From: AP-15 sp963750195
GTDB taxonomy: Bacteria > Pseudomonadota > Alphaproteobacteria > ATCC43930 > CGMCC-115725
NCBI GenBank assembly: GCA_963750195.1
Contig: CAVVPS010000015.1
Span: forward strand, 1 to 64,000
Direction of reading: 5' to 3'
Length of the DNA stretch: 64,000 bases
Part shown: positions 1 through 7,681 of the stretch, piece by piece
Layout: each line of letters begins with the position of its first letter
Position numbering within the stretch: the stretch's first letter is position 1
Made by a program: the position numbers and the translations under genes
Notes under the pieces: generated by a model
The model's database searches: none
What the model was told of the DNA's origin: nothing
What the model saw: only the letters and a program-made list of their open reading frames with translations

Positions 1-16
1 GTCCTTGTGCACCCAC
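1..16 (+). repeat. Island attachment repeat, left copy (attL)
   Basis: The 16 bases GTCCTTGTGCACCCAC recur exactly at 11378-11393. The left copy forms the 3' end of the tRNA, the usual target of P4-type integrases. The identical block may extend leftward beyond the window, because the right copy continues into a T-arm-like sequence. Confidence 0.75.
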
Positions 17-18
17 CA
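1..18 (+). tRNA. 3' end of a tRNA gene (gene lies mostly before the window)
   Basis: The first 18 bases read as a tRNA 3' end: half of a T stem, a 7-base acceptor strand (TGCACCC), discriminator A and an encoded CCA. A longer copy of the same tRNA end, including GGTTCGAAGTCC of the T arm, lies at 11366-11393. The amino-acid identity cannot be told from this piece. Confidence 0.55.
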
Positions 19-97
19 ATTAACCAATTGTAAATAAATGACTATTGGCTTAGCTGGTGGTTAGGCCAACCAAATAAGCAGCGGAAAATAAGCAAAA

Positions 98-424
98 ATG
101 GGGCACCCCTACGGGGGCATATTGGCGGGGAGACACGGACGGATGGCCAGCTATATGCCGATAGGCGTATTCGGCGACCTCCTGCAAATCGGGCGGTCAA
201 GTGGACAAGCTTCACCCGCAGATCTCCGGGCGAAGGTGGATAACCGGCTGGCGGAGCTAGAAGCTGACCTGAACGCGGCCCCGCTCCTGCCGGGTAGAGC
301 TGCCGAACTCAAGGAGGAGCTTCGGAAGAGGATAAGTGACTCACTAATTGCGCAGCCGCAGATGGACCTCGATGAGAAGATTGTTTTCCATCACGCGCTC
401 GACGTGCTGAGTGGACAAGCCTAA
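98..424 (+). CDS. Hypothetical protein of the island
   Basis: A 108-residue frame with no family I recognise. The C-terminal two thirds is charged and helix-rich, with a DLRAKVDNRLAELEADL segment around residues 48-64 that could form a short coiled coil. There is no signal peptide or membrane segment. The first ATG has only a weak purine-rich leader; a second ATG at 143 follows GGACGG and would give a 93-residue protein that drops the unconvincing glycine-rich start. It is the first gene inside the left attachment site. Function unknown. Confidence 0.45.
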   Translation: MGHPYGGILAGRHGRMASYMPIGVFGDLLQIGRSSGQASPADLRAKVDNRLAELEADLNAAPLLPGRAAELKEELRKRISDSLIAQPQMDLDEKIVFHHALDVLSGQA

Positions 425-457
425 TCACGCACGGCCGCAGTCGCTTGGTAGCCTTCC

Positions 458-898
458 TCAACGTCTCCCCGACATCACGGTGGGGTCGATCTGCTGGGCG
501 CAGTATGCCCAACTATTCTCGAACATGGGGGGTCCGGCCGCCACCGAGTCAACGTCCGGCTGCGCCATGCACGCGCGCCATGCTCGGCGCGCGTCGGAAC
601 CCATGTCCGAGATGAGGGACACGGCGTGAACCGTGGTTTTTGTCACGGCTTCCGCCTCCTCGATTACCTCCTTTTGTGTCCCGAAGGATGATCCGAGGAC
701 GCTCTTCCACTGCTCCGGTGGCACCTGCCTCATCAACTCATAAGGGTTAAGCATGATCATGGCATACGCGCGCTTGTAGACCTCTCCTGGATCGACCGTC
801 AGAGGCCGACCGTCCCGCGTGGCATACGCGCACCCGACGGCGGCTGCGGCGGCGACGGTCAACGCTGATGCGATGATAATCACAGGTACTTTGGTCAT
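458..898 (-). CDS. Putative small lipoprotein, unknown function
   Basis: A 146-residue protein. The ATG at 898 is chosen because GGAGG lies about nine bases upstream and the protein then begins with a classic export signal: MTK, a hydrophobic stretch of about 18 residues, and AVGC as a plausible lipobox with the lipidated cysteine near residue 23. The mature part is soluble, with conserved-looking tryptophans and two later cysteines (RACMAQ and AYCAQ). The frame is open further upstream but that part looks non-coding. No family recognised. It stands alone on the minus strand between unrelated short plus-strand genes. Confidence 0.6.
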   Translation of the reverse strand: MTKVPVIIIASALTVAAAAAVGCAYATRDGRPLTVDPGEVYKRAYAMIMLNPYELMRQVPPEQWKSVLGSSFGTQKEVIEEAEAVTKTTVHAVSLISDMGSDARRAWRACMAQPDVDSVAAGPPMFENSWAYCAQQIDPTVMSGRR

Positions 899-1089
899 TG
901 CAGAGCCTCCGGCTTCCCTGATATCCGAAGAAGCAGAGGGCCGCCACCGAGAGGTCGAAATGGTTTGGCAAAGCGAACGTGTTTCTGAGGGAGGCTGCCC
1001 GGCGAGGATTTTGAGCCGTTGGCGAGAAGTTTCTCTCAGACCGCCCGTTGCCAGCAAGCAAGCGCCCATTGACGCCAGGAACCAGAACC

Positions 1090-1245
1090 ATGCCCGAGAA
1101 ACCATGGAACGACATGTCGGCCGACGAAAAATTGGATGAGCTACACCGCCTTATTTTGGCTTGTCATGCAATGCTCTTCGGTCTTGAAAAGTCTGTTGAA
1201 CGGCTCAAAGACGCTGTAGCGAGTATTCCCACTGATTCGCTTTAG
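1090..1245 (+). CDS. Very small hypothetical protein
   Basis: A 51-residue frame starting MPEKPWNDMSADEKLDEL. Residues 9-43 look like an amphipathic helix with regular leucines (ELHRLILACHAMLFGLEKSV), suggesting a helical dimer or a coiled-coil mini-protein. A weak CAGGA precedes the start. An in-frame ATG at 1048 is possible but adds a basic, unstructured leader. Family unknown; called on composition and start context only. Confidence 0.4.
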   Translation: MPEKPWNDMSADEKLDELHRLILACHAMLFGLEKSVERLKDAVASIPTDSL

Positions 1246-1426
1246 AATAGCCCACGTGGGCCGGTCAGCCCCCGCGCGGCAGCCTGCAAAGCTGATCAGT
1301 CGTGTGGTTGCCTCGATTGCCGGCATCAGGTCAGGACCCGGCCGCCACGGCGCTCTCCGGCCGCTTCACTGATTGGAAAGCCTCTCGCGATTAAGCTACG
1401 GGGTCCGATCATCGAGAGAGCAGAAA

Positions 1427-1609
1427 ATGACCGAAACAGAACGCCACCGAGAGGTCATAGCGGCGATCCTTGCTGCCGGCCTTGTACAGCACGTCCCTGA
1501 GTTGGTGGGCAGTCCAAATGATGTAGCCCAGATGGTGCACCTATACCGCAGGTTACTCCAGGAAGTTTCGAAAACGCCGCAACGTATGGTCGCTCGACGA
1601 TCTCTGTGA
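1427..1609 (+). CDS. Very small hypothetical protein
   Basis: A 60-residue frame, MTETERHREVIAAILAAGL onward, mostly helical and soluble, with a short basic tail. The start at 1427 follows GAGAG about eight bases upstream, which is a better site than the ATG at 1373. The opening (ETERHREVIAAILAAGL) resembles small proteins found beside integrases, but I cannot name a family. It lies 14 bp from the end of the broken nuclease gene on the opposite strand. Confidence 0.4.
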   Translation: MTETERHREVIAAILAAGLVQHVPELVGSPNDVAQMVHLYRRLLQEVSKTPQRMVARRSL

Positions 1610-1622
1610 GTTATCGCTGGCA

Positions 1623-2036
1623 CTATTCCGCCGCATCGGCGAAGCGGACGGAAATCGCCTGCCGCGCCTGCCAGTGCGCCGCATACGCCTCCGCGATTTC
1701 CGGCGACGTGACGACGTTCAAATCCTCGCTGTTCCGCGCGGCCCCCGCCGAGAAATTGTAGCTGCCCATTATCGTTATCTGGCGGTCGATGATCAGCGCC
1801 TTCTAGTGGGCGATCCGCACACGGGCATCGATCCATACCGGAATGCCAGCCCCGGCGAGCGCGTCAACACCTTCCTGCATGTCGCAGGGCGCACGCCGAT
1901 CGGCGACAAGCCGCACGTCAACGCCACGGTCATGAGCGCGAATTAGCGCCGCGGGGATGCCGGACCCGTTGGTTAGGACATAGGTGTCAACGCCGGAGAG
2001 AAAATGCATCGGCGAGCCGGAGTAAAAATGCATCAC
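1623..2036 (-). pseudogene. Phospholipase-D-superfamily nuclease (Nuc type), interrupted by amber codon
   Basis: Read through one in-frame TAG at 1803-1805, this strand gives a single-HKD-motif protein of the Nuc endonuclease type. The motif H-x-K-x4-D is visible as H, stop, KALIID, followed by the typical GSYNFSAGAARNSEDLNVV. Upstream, AALIRAHDRGVDVRLVADRRA matches the conserved helix-strand before the motif. The amber falls exactly on the variable x residue of HxK. The N-terminal signal and first strand usual in the family are absent or degraded, so the gene is probably dead even without the stop. Nuc-type proteins are common on conjugative elements. Confidence 0.7.
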
Positions 2037-2185
2037 GGGCGCAGGCAGTCAGCGGCCACGCTAAACTCAGCTTTCCAGTTTGATCAGTGAGCCTGCTTTC
2101 CCGTCCCGACCTGGCAACTTGCTGGCCATGGCGCGCAGCGTAGGGGATGGGAGGCGCGGAGCCACGCGCAGCACCGCGAGCATGG
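2037..2185. other. Stretch without recognised gene before the IS21-type element
   Basis: I see no convincing reading frame or RNA here. It lies between the truncated nuclease gene and the left end of the IS21-type element and is probably a leftover of island DNA. Confidence 0.4.
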
Positions 2186-2380
2186 TGTCAATCAGCGCGG
2201 AAGCGGGACCCGGAATCAGCGTTGAATAGGCACCCATACCAACGGTTGAGGAGCGGTCGTCCCGGAGTCCATGGAGGGGACCCGCGCGCGACGCGCCGTG
2301 CCTTCACGAGCGACGGAGCGGCGCGCGTGGGGAGGCGCTGTGGGCCCCCGGGGTCGATCCGCGGGGTTCGGAACGGCGGG

Positions 2381-2717
2381 TCAGGCGCGGTTTTTGAAGC
2401 GCCAGCTCTCGTTTCCGGTTTCGACGATGTCGCAATGATGGGTCAGCCGGTCGAGCAAGGCCGTGGTCATCTTGGCGTCGCCAAAGACGCTCGGCCATTC
2501 GGCGAAGGCAAGATTGGTCGACAGGATGATCGAGGTCCGCTCGTAGAGGCGGCTGATCAGATGGAAGAGCATCTGCCCGCCGCTGACCGGGAACGGCAGA
2601 TAGCCAAGTTCGTCGAGAATGACGAGATCGACGCGGACAAGTTGGTCGGCGAGGCGGCCGGCTTTTCCGGCACGCGCCTCAGCCTCGAGCTGATTGACCA
2701 GATCGATGGCGGTGAAG
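2381..2717 (-). pseudogene. istB: IstB helper ATPase, 3' half (cut by IS256-type element)
   Basis: This is the C-terminal half of the IS21 helper ATPase. It shows VVDLVNQLEAEARAGK-like sequence, the Walker B segment LVILDELGYLPF, and the family's usual ending around LSTNLAFAEWPSVFGD with TALLDRLTHHCDIVETG. The N-terminal half with Walker A lies at 4063-4466, beyond the inserted element. Joining the halves across a single copy of the duplicated GCGGTGAAG restores one frame, ...RVRFFTA then IDLVNQL.... As it stands neither half is a complete ATPase. Confidence 0.85.
2709..2717 (+). repeat. Target-site duplication of the IS256-type element, left copy
   Basis: GCGGTGAAG occurs here and again at 4063-4071, immediately outside the two terminal repeats of the inserted element. 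The 8-9 bp length agrees with IS256-family insertion. Confidence 0.75.
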
Positions 2718-2785
2718 AGGGTGTCAGGTATTTTGTGTAGGGAGGAGCCGTGAGACACTCCATGTAGTAGAGGGGATCACGGATC

Positions 2786-4009
2786 ATGGCACAAGCAATC
2801 AGGGACGAGGTTATCGAGGAGCTGCTGCAAGGCTATAGCAGCCCGGACGATTTGTTGGGCGAAGAGGGGCTTTTCAAGGAGTTGAAGAAGCGCCTGCTGG
2901 AGCGGGCGCTGGGCGCCGAGTTGACCGCGCATCTTGGGTACGAAAAAGGCGACCCTGCCGGTCGGGGCAACGGCAACAGCCGCAACGGCTATTCGAGCAA
3001 GACGGTGATTGGCGACGACGGTGCGATCGAGATTGCGGTTCCGCGCGACCGCAACAGCAGCTTCGAGCCGCAGATCGTGGCCAAAGGGCAGACCCGCCTC
3101 GACGGTTTTGATGACCGGATCATCAGCCTCTATGCCCGCGGGTTGTCGGTCCGCGAGATCCAGGCTCACCTGCAGGAGCTGTACGGGGTCGAGGTTTCGC
3201 CCGATCTGATCAGCCGGGTCACCGATGCGGTCCTCGAGGAGGTCCGGGAATGGCAGAACCGGCCGCTCGACCCGCTTTATCCGGTGATTTTCTTCGACGC
3301 GCTGCGGGTCAAGATCCGCGATGAGGGGCTGGTGCGCAACAAGGCCGTTTACGTTGCCCTCGCCCTCAACAGCGACGGCGAGAAGGAGGTGCTGGGGCTG
3401 TGGATCGAGCAGACCGAAGGCGCCAAATTCTGGCTCAAGGTCATGAACGAGCTGAAGAATCGTGGCCTGAACGATGTCTTGATCGCGGTCGTCGACGGGC
3501 TCAAGGGCTTTCCCGAGGCGATCGCCACGGTGTTTCCGCTAACCACGGTGCAGACCTGCATCATCCACCTGATCCGCAACTCGCTGGCGTTTGTCTCCTG
3601 GAAGGACCGCAAACTGATCATGCCCGATCTGAAAGCGATCTACCGGGCGGAAACGGCCGAGGCCGGCGCCGCCGAACTCGACAATTTCGAGGCCCAATGG
3701 GGCAAGCGCTACCCGGCGATCGGCCAGGCCTGGCGCCGGGCCTGGGAATACGTGGTGCCGCTGTTCGCGTTCCCGTCGGCGATCCGCAAGATGATTTACA
3801 CAACAAACGCGGTCGAAAGCCTGCATCGCAGTCTGCGCAAGATCATCAAGACCCGCGGCAGCTTCCCGACCGACGAGGCGGCACTAAAACTGCTGTTTCT
3901 GGCGATCCGAAACGCCGGGGTTAAATGGCGCCGGCGGGTTGAATGGACGGCGGCGATCGGGCAGTTTGCCATCCTGTTCGGCGACCGTTTTGAGCCTTCA
4001 GCGCGCTGA
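2786..4009 (+). CDS. IS256-family (mutator-type) transposase
   Basis: A full-length 407-residue DDE transposase that cuts and rejoins the element's ends. The family's catalytic residues are visible: D171 in FFDALRVK, D237 in VVDGLKGF and E344 in NAVESLHR, with the usual C/H-rich TCIIHLIRNS around residue 258. The N-terminus carries the DNA-binding EEGLFKELKKRLLERAL and LGYEKGD motifs. The start ATG follows GGGGATCACGG. No frame damage, unlike the host istB. Its stop codon lies inside a perfect palindrome. Confidence 0.95.
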   Translation: MAQAIRDEVIEELLQGYSSPDDLLGEEGLFKELKKRLLERALGAELTAHLGYEKGDPAGRGNGNSRNGYSSKTVIGDDGAIEIAVPRDRNSSFEPQIVAKGQTRLDGFDDRIISLYARGLSVREIQAHLQELYGVEVSPDLISRVTDAVLEEVREWQNRPLDPLYPVIFFDALRVKIRDEGLVRNKAVYVALALNSDGEKEVLGLWIEQTEGAKFWLKVMNELKNRGLNDVLIAVVDGLKGFPEAIATVFPLTTVQTCIIHLIRNSLAFVSWKDRKLIMPDLKAIYRAETAEAGAAELDNFEAQWGKRYPAIGQAWRRAWEYVVPLFAFPSAIRKMIYTTNAVESLHRSLRKIIKTRGSFPTDEAALKLLFLAIRNAGVKWRRRVEWTAAIGQFAILFGDRFEPSAR

Positions 4010-4020
4010 AGGCTCAAAAC
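3987..4020. terminator. Perfect 34-bp palindrome over the transposase stop codon
   Basis: GTTTTGAGCCTTCAGCG is followed immediately by its exact reverse complement, with no spacer. The transposase stop TGA (4007-4009) lies in the right arm, so the last codons and the stop form a hairpin in the mRNA. The arm ends are AT-rich (TTTT/AAAA), so it could act as a terminator in either direction and shield the element from read-through. Confidence 0.6.
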
Positions 4021-4062
4021 CATCAGACACGGCTCGCCTTACACAAAATTCCGGACACTCCC

Positions 4063-4071
4063 GCGGTGAAG
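4063..4071 (+). repeat. Target-site duplication of the IS256-type element, right copy
   Basis: Second copy of GCGGTGAAG, matching 2709-2717. It lies at the edge of the interrupted istB coding frame. Confidence 0.75.
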
Positions 4072-4466
4072 AACCGCACGCGCGCGCCGCGGCGCACGCA
4101 ATTGGCGCCGATCGCTATCGATACATGGCTCTTGCCGGTGCCGGTTCCGCCGATCAGCACGGCGTTGCGCTGGGTAGCGAGAAAGCCGCCCTCGTGCAAC
4201 TCGCGCACCAGCCCCTCGTTCACCGGCGATACCGTGAAGTCGAACTCGACGAGGTTCTTCATCACTGGGAAACGCGCCACCCCCATGCGGTAGGCGATCG
4301 ATCGGGCGCGATTGTCGGCGAGCTGGGCGCGCAGCAATTCCCCGAGAATGCGCTGAACCGGATGCTGGGCGCGCACCCCCGCGGCGACCACCTCGTCATA
4401 GGCCGCGCGCATTCCGGCCAACTTGAGCTGGCCCAATAGCTCGATGATCTCATGCCGCTCCACGGT
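4063..4466 (-). pseudogene. istB: IstB helper ATPase, 5' half (cut by IS256-type element)
   Basis: N-terminal half of the IS21 helper ATPase. The Walker A motif GGTGTGKSH and the preceding RNAVLIGGTG are clear, and the leading helices (ELLGQLKLAGMRAAYDEVV) are those of IstB. The GTG at 4466 overlaps the end of istA, the usual coupled arrangement in IS21; an in-frame ATG at 4502 lies deeper in istA. After RVRFFTA the frame runs into the inserted element and would end a few residues later. It would give a truncated protein without Walker B. Confidence 0.85.
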
Positions 4467-5973
4467 AAGCTTCCTCGTGTGGCGGAAGGCGCAGCCGGTC
4501 ATAGCGGGCGCAGTCGGCCGCCGGCTCGATCGCCAGCGTCAGCGCCGCCGGGGTCGCTATCGGCCGAGGCGGGGCGGCATCGCGGCGCCGTGCCAGGATG
4601 TTGAGCACGACGTCGCGACAGAACAGCCCGGCTGCGAGCGCTTCGGCGCAGGCCGCCTCGACGGCGTCGAGCCCGGCCTCGGCAACCTCCGTCAGGATAT
4701 CGACGAACTGGCGATCGCCGTCGTCATGGCCGGCCAGCCGCCGCCGGATTTGCGCCAGCGCCGGCGGCAGGTCCCAGTTGCGGAACGGATCACCGTTGCG
4801 CAGCGCCCCCGGCTTGCGTGCCAGCACCGGCAGGTAATGCCAGGGATCGTAGGCGGTCTGGCCGCGACCAAAGCGGCGGCGGTGCTCCGCGACAATCTCG
4901 CCGTCGCACCAGACGATGATGCGCTCGGCGTAAACCCGCATCTGCGCGGTGCGCCGTGCCGCCCTGACCGCGACGCTGTAGCGATTGTGGTCAAAGCGCA
5001 CCAAGCTGCTCTTCGACACCGCGACCTCGATCTCGCGGAAGCCGTCGAACGGCCCCCGATAGGCGATCAGGCTCGCCCGCTCGGCTTCGAACACCTCCCA
5101 GACCGTCTTGTCGCGCTGCTCGGGGTGAGCGCTCTCGCGCGCCTGGGCGAGACAGCGCGCTTCCAGCCAGGCGTTGAGCTCGGCGTAGTTGGCAAAATGC
5201 AGCCGCGGTGTGAACAGTCGCTCGCGCGCGTTGCCGACCTGGTTCTCGACCTGGCCCTTCTCCCAGCCCGCCGCCGGCGTGCACGCGACAGGCTCGACCA
5301 GGTAATGCGAGCACATCGCCAAAAAGCGGCGGTTGAAGCGCCGCTCCTTGCCCAGGAAGACCGCGTCGACCGCCGTCGCCATATTGTCATAGATCCCGCG
5401 GCGGCACGCCCCGCCAAACAGGCGGAAAGCGCGGTCGTGCGCGTCAAACACCATCTCCTGGGTCTCGCGCGGATAGGCGCGCACCAGGAACATCCGGCTG
5501 TGGCAGAGCCGGATATGCGCCACCTTGACGGTCGTCGTCACGCCGCCGAGCACCACGACTTCGTGCGACCAGTCGAACTGATGGGCCTCGCCCGGCGCGA
5601 ACCACAGTGGGATGAATACCGGGCCCAGCCGTGACTGCTGTCGGCGCCACTCGCGGACATAACGCTGCACGCTGTCATAGGCGCCCGCGTAACCCTCGGC
5701 GCGCAGCAACTCAAACAACCGCCGCGCCGTCAGCCGCTCGCGCGCCGGCCGCTTGCTGTTCGCTTCCAGCAACCCGTCAAGCCGCCCGATAAACGCCCCC
5801 AGCCGGGGCTGCGGCTGAACCTGCCGCTCGTAGCGAAATTCAGTCGACGCCCCCCGGATCGCCTTGCGCACCGTTTTCCGCGAGAGCCTCAGCTCGCGAA
5901 CGATCTGGCGGATCGGCTTGTGATCGACCAAAAACGCCCGCCTGATCCGGCCAATCGTTTCCACCGTCACCAT
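4450..5973 (-). CDS. istA: IstA transposase of IS21 family
   Basis: A full-length DDE/RNase H-like transposase of about 507 residues. It has an N-terminal helix-turn-helix (RQIVRELRLSRKTVRKAI), the first catalytic aspartate in HQFDWS, the second in GIYDNM and the glutamate in WEKGQVENQVG. The C-terminal beta-barrel segment contains VSKSSLVRFDHNRYSV. The ATG at 5973 (MVTVETIGRIRRAF) is preferred; an upstream ATG at 5997 adds only eight residues. It overlaps istB by about 17 bases. The gene looks intact, but its partner istB is broken. Confidence 0.92.
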   Translation of the reverse strand: MVTVETIGRIRRAFLVDHKPIRQIVRELRLSRKTVRKAIRGASTEFRYERQVQPQPRLGAFIGRLDGLLEANSKRPARERLTARRLFELLRAEGYAGAYDSVQRYVREWRRQQSRLGPVFIPLWFAPGEAHQFDWSHEVVVLGGVTTTVKVAHIRLCHSRMFLVRAYPRETQEMVFDAHDRAFRLFGGACRRGIYDNMATAVDAVFLGKERRFNRRFLAMCSHYLVEPVACTPAAGWEKGQVENQVGNARERLFTPRLHFANYAELNAWLEARCLAQARESAHPEQRDKTVWEVFEAERASLIAYRGPFDGFREIEVAVSKSSLVRFDHNRYSVAVRAARRTAQMRVYAERIIVWCDGEIVAEHRRRFGRGQTAYDPWHYLPVLARKPGALRNGDPFRNWDLPPALAQIRRRLAGHDDGDRQFVDILTEVAEAGLDAVEAACAEALAAGLFCRDVVLNILARRRDAAPPRPIATPAALTLAIEPAADCARYDRLRLPPHEEAYRGAA

Positions 5974-6087
5974 CCCGGCCCCGCTCCCCCAACTCAACTA
6001 GAGGGAGCATTCGATGATTCGCGGGGTGGGTCCCTATTCGACGCTGATCACCCCCCAAGCCGGGTCACTCTTCCACGCTGTTCTCCA

Positions 6088-6254
6088 GCCACGCTCTGCG
6101 CCAATATCCGAAGCTTCTCTTCGAGGCTCCAGCGTCGCCGGCGCTCCGGACCGGTGAGAACCTCGCCGCGGACCTCGCGAGCCCTGGTATTGGGTGCTCC
6201 CAAGGTCCTCCTTATCGACCAGCTCCGCGTCATCCATTGCACCGCTGCCCGCAA
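6088..6254 (-). pseudogene. Remnant of IS66 TnpA (OrfA), truncated
   Basis: The frame contains EVLTGPERRRRWSLEEKLRIL, the characteristic opening of IS66-type OrfA with its helix-turn-helix. The match stops abruptly after LAQSV, where the end of the IS21-type element begins. Nothing downstream continues the protein, and the rest of this IS66 copy is missing from the window. Confidence 0.7.
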
Positions 6255-6314
6255 AAGAGCGGCAGCATCCAGCTCAACACGCCGAGTGCAAGACGACCCT
6301 GAGCTGACGCTTAC
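6088..6314 (-). mobile_element. IS66-family remnant (one end plus start of tnpA)
   Basis: On the minus strand the sequence starts at 6314 with GTAAGCGTCAGCTCAGGG, a typical IS66 terminal repeat, followed by a short leader and the first codons of tnpA. It is cut off by the IS21-type element. It is a different IS66 lineage from the complete copy at 7222-9668, whose ends begin GTAAGC(G/A)CTCGGTGA. Confidence 0.7.
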
Positions 6315-6438
6315 GGCAAAACAACCACCAGACCGTTACCAGCGCCGTTAAACCCTGGCCAGCGCATGGCGCACCCAGGCCCGCCAGTGCCCGCCAGCGT
6401 ACCTAAGCCACGCCAGCGGCACCAAAGCACACCCAACC
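6315..6438. other. C-rich stretch without recognised gene
   Basis: Low-complexity sequence built around repeated CCAGCG and GCCAGCGC-like words. I see no gene or clear signal. It probably derives from the host or island DNA flanking the IS66 remnant. Confidence 0.3.
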
Positions 6439-6693
6439 CTAACCGCGCCCAGCGCCCGCCGCTGCCGCCCGTGCCGCTGGCATACTCAGCCCCGAGTCAC
6501 CTGCCCGATAGAGCTTGTCCTCCCAGAGCAGGTTCTTAATGAACTTGGCGTAGTCATCGGTACACATCACCGGCAAAAGATGCAGGGTGCATTCCAGCCA
6601 CTTCTCGCGGAAGCTCCCCTGGCAGAGAATATCTTCTGTTGTTAACCGGACTTGAGTATCATTCTCGTTTAGTATCCATTTGGGTCGTGGCAT
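6439..6693 (-). CDS. Hypothetical protein, possibly a fragment
   Basis: An 84-residue frame beginning MPRPKWILNENDTQVRL. Residues 1-65 look like real protein (mixed charged and hydrophobic, with FREKWLECTLHLLPV and KFIKNLLWEDKLYRAGD). The last 15 residues collapse into alanine/glycine low complexity, which suggests the true gene was truncated here. I do not recognise the family. The ribosome-binding site is weak, so the call is uncertain. Confidence 0.3.
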   Translation of the reverse strand: MPRPKWILNENDTQVRLTTEDILCQGSFREKWLECTLHLLPVMCTDDYAKFIKNLLWEDKLYRAGDSGLSMPAARAAAAGAGRG

Positions 6694-6854
6694 CACTGTT
6701 ATCCATCTTTGGGAACTCCGGCGTCGTCCGACGCTGGGGTTGCTTGCTGTTATCTACAAACTATCTATTGCGGGCGACCGCCACGGTTTTAAACATCTAC
6801 CGAGCGGATCGTGCCACGAGCCGGTCGCGGGCTTAGTCTCCCAATCCGGCCATA

Positions 6855-6901
6855 GCCGCCGTTGAACCGCGATTTTCCTCCCGGTTCCGGCGGCTTCTTT
6901 T
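6855..6901 (+). terminator. Candidate hairpin terminator
   Basis: GCCGCCGTTGAACC and GGTTCCGGCGGC form an imperfect GC-rich stem over a loop of about 15 bases, followed by TTCTTTTG. On the plus strand it looks like a rho-independent terminator. No clear plus-strand gene ends here, so its role is uncertain. Confidence 0.35.
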
Positions 6902-7213
6902 GCCTGCCATGGATCACCCCCCGGCCTGACGCGCCTGATAGGCGGCGGATATCTTCGCCTTGTGCTCGGCGGTCAGGGTCGCGTCGCTATAGGCAGCCGT
7001 GCTGATGCAGGTGCGTTCGCGCAGCCACTCGCGCACCGCGCGGCGGCTGTAGCGGACCATGTGTGGCGTCATCCTCTGGAACGGCGGGCCGTAGCCCTTG
7101 TGGCGGCCGACATGCACCCATTGCTCGCTGACGCCGAACCAAGCCGCCAGTTGCTTGGTGTCCAGGAGATCGTCATCGTCGCCGGGTTTGGCGGCGATCT
7201 CGTCGGCGCGACG

Positions 7214-7221
7214 GTCGAGGT
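7214..7221 (+). repeat. IS66 target-site duplication, left copy
   Basis: GTCGAGGT directly abuts the left terminal repeat and recurs at 9669-9676. Eight bases is the length expected for IS66. Confidence 0.9.
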
Positions 7222-7279
7222 GTAAGCGCTCGGTGAAGGGCGCCTGCCGTTGATCGTCGCTTGGGGCGATGATCGGGGG

Positions 7280-7681
7280 ATGGCAGAGACCGTAACGGAA
7301 GTGTCCACCAACGGCGTAGTGGACACTAAGCGAAGCTCCAATGGCTCCAAGCGTCGCCAATGGACCCGGGCATTGAAACGCCGGATCGTGGCCGAGACGC
7401 TGGAGCCTGGCGCGTCGGTTTCGATCGTGGCGCGGCGTCATGATGTAAACGCGAACCAGGTTTTTAAATGGCGGCGCGAGATGGCGCCGAAGCCGCGGGC
7501 CGCGGCGAAGCAAAGCGTCACCATGCTGCCGGTGGAGATCGTGCCGGAAGCGAACGAGCCGCGCCCGCGAGCCCGGCGCAGCGGCATGATCGAGATCACG
7601 TTCGGGTGCGGCACGCGCGTGTGTCTTCGCGGCGCGGTGTCGCCTGAGATGCTGCGGCAGGTGATCGAGCTATTGCAATGA
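7280..7681 (+). CDS. tnpA: IS66 accessory protein TnpA (OrfA)
   Basis: A 133-residue protein with the IS66 OrfA helix-turn-helix at residues about 23-60 (RRQWTRALKRRIVAETLE, then VARRHDVNANQVFKWRRE) and the typical end ending in LRQVIELLQ. The ATG at 7280 follows GGGGGATGG; an upstream start at 7250 would add ten residues. It is needed with TnpB and TnpC for IS66 transposition. Its stop overlaps the tnpB start by 4 bases (ATGA), indicating translational coupling. Confidence 0.9.
   Translation: MAETVTEVSTNGVVDTKRSSNGSKRRQWTRALKRRIVAETLEPGASVSIVARRHDVNANQVFKWRREMAPKPRAAAKQSVTMLPVEIVPEANEPRPRARRSGMIEITFGCGTRVCLRGAVSPEMLRQVIELLQ

Larger units (their letters stand above)
2718..4062 (+). mobile_element. 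IS256-family insertion sequence
   Basis: One intact transposase gene lies between imperfect inverted ends of about 35 bp. Both ends share GTGTC, GG, ATTTTGTGTA and GAGCCGTG in order when read inward, starting near 2719 and from 4062 on the other strand. It inserted into istB of the IS21 element and left a 9-bp duplication. Element length is about 1.35 kb, normal for the family. Because the transposase and ends look intact, it may still be mobile and is probably the youngest layer of this nested stack. Confidence 0.85.
2186..6087 (-). mobile_element. IS21-family insertion sequence, interrupted by an IS256-family element
   Basis: istA and istB lie in the standard overlapping order on the minus strand. 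Two similar ends can be aligned: near 2186, TG followed about ten bases later by GCGGAAGCGGGACCCGG; and, read from the opposite strand, near 6087, TG followed by GTGGAAGAGTGACCCGG. Each is followed 4-13 bp later by an ATCAGCG(T/C)(T/C)GAATAGG block. Such multiple end repeats and TG/CA termini are typical of IS21. No target duplication is obvious, so the exact edges are approximate. istB is cut by another element, so this copy should no longer transpose alone. Confidence 0.7.

Noticed and set aside
2147..2740. Plus-strand frame of about 197 codons over the 3' part of istB
   Set aside because: Antisense to the IstB Walker B region; the first part is IS21 end sequence.
4423..5634. Long plus-strand open frame of about 400 codons opposite istA
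   Set aside because: It mirrors istA, whose catalytic motifs are clear. High GC with third-position bias opens the antisense frames.
6315..6440. Short GCCAGCG-like repeats as a CRISPR array
   Set aside because: Units are too short and irregular and there are no spacers of constant length. No CRISPR array was seen anywhere in the window.
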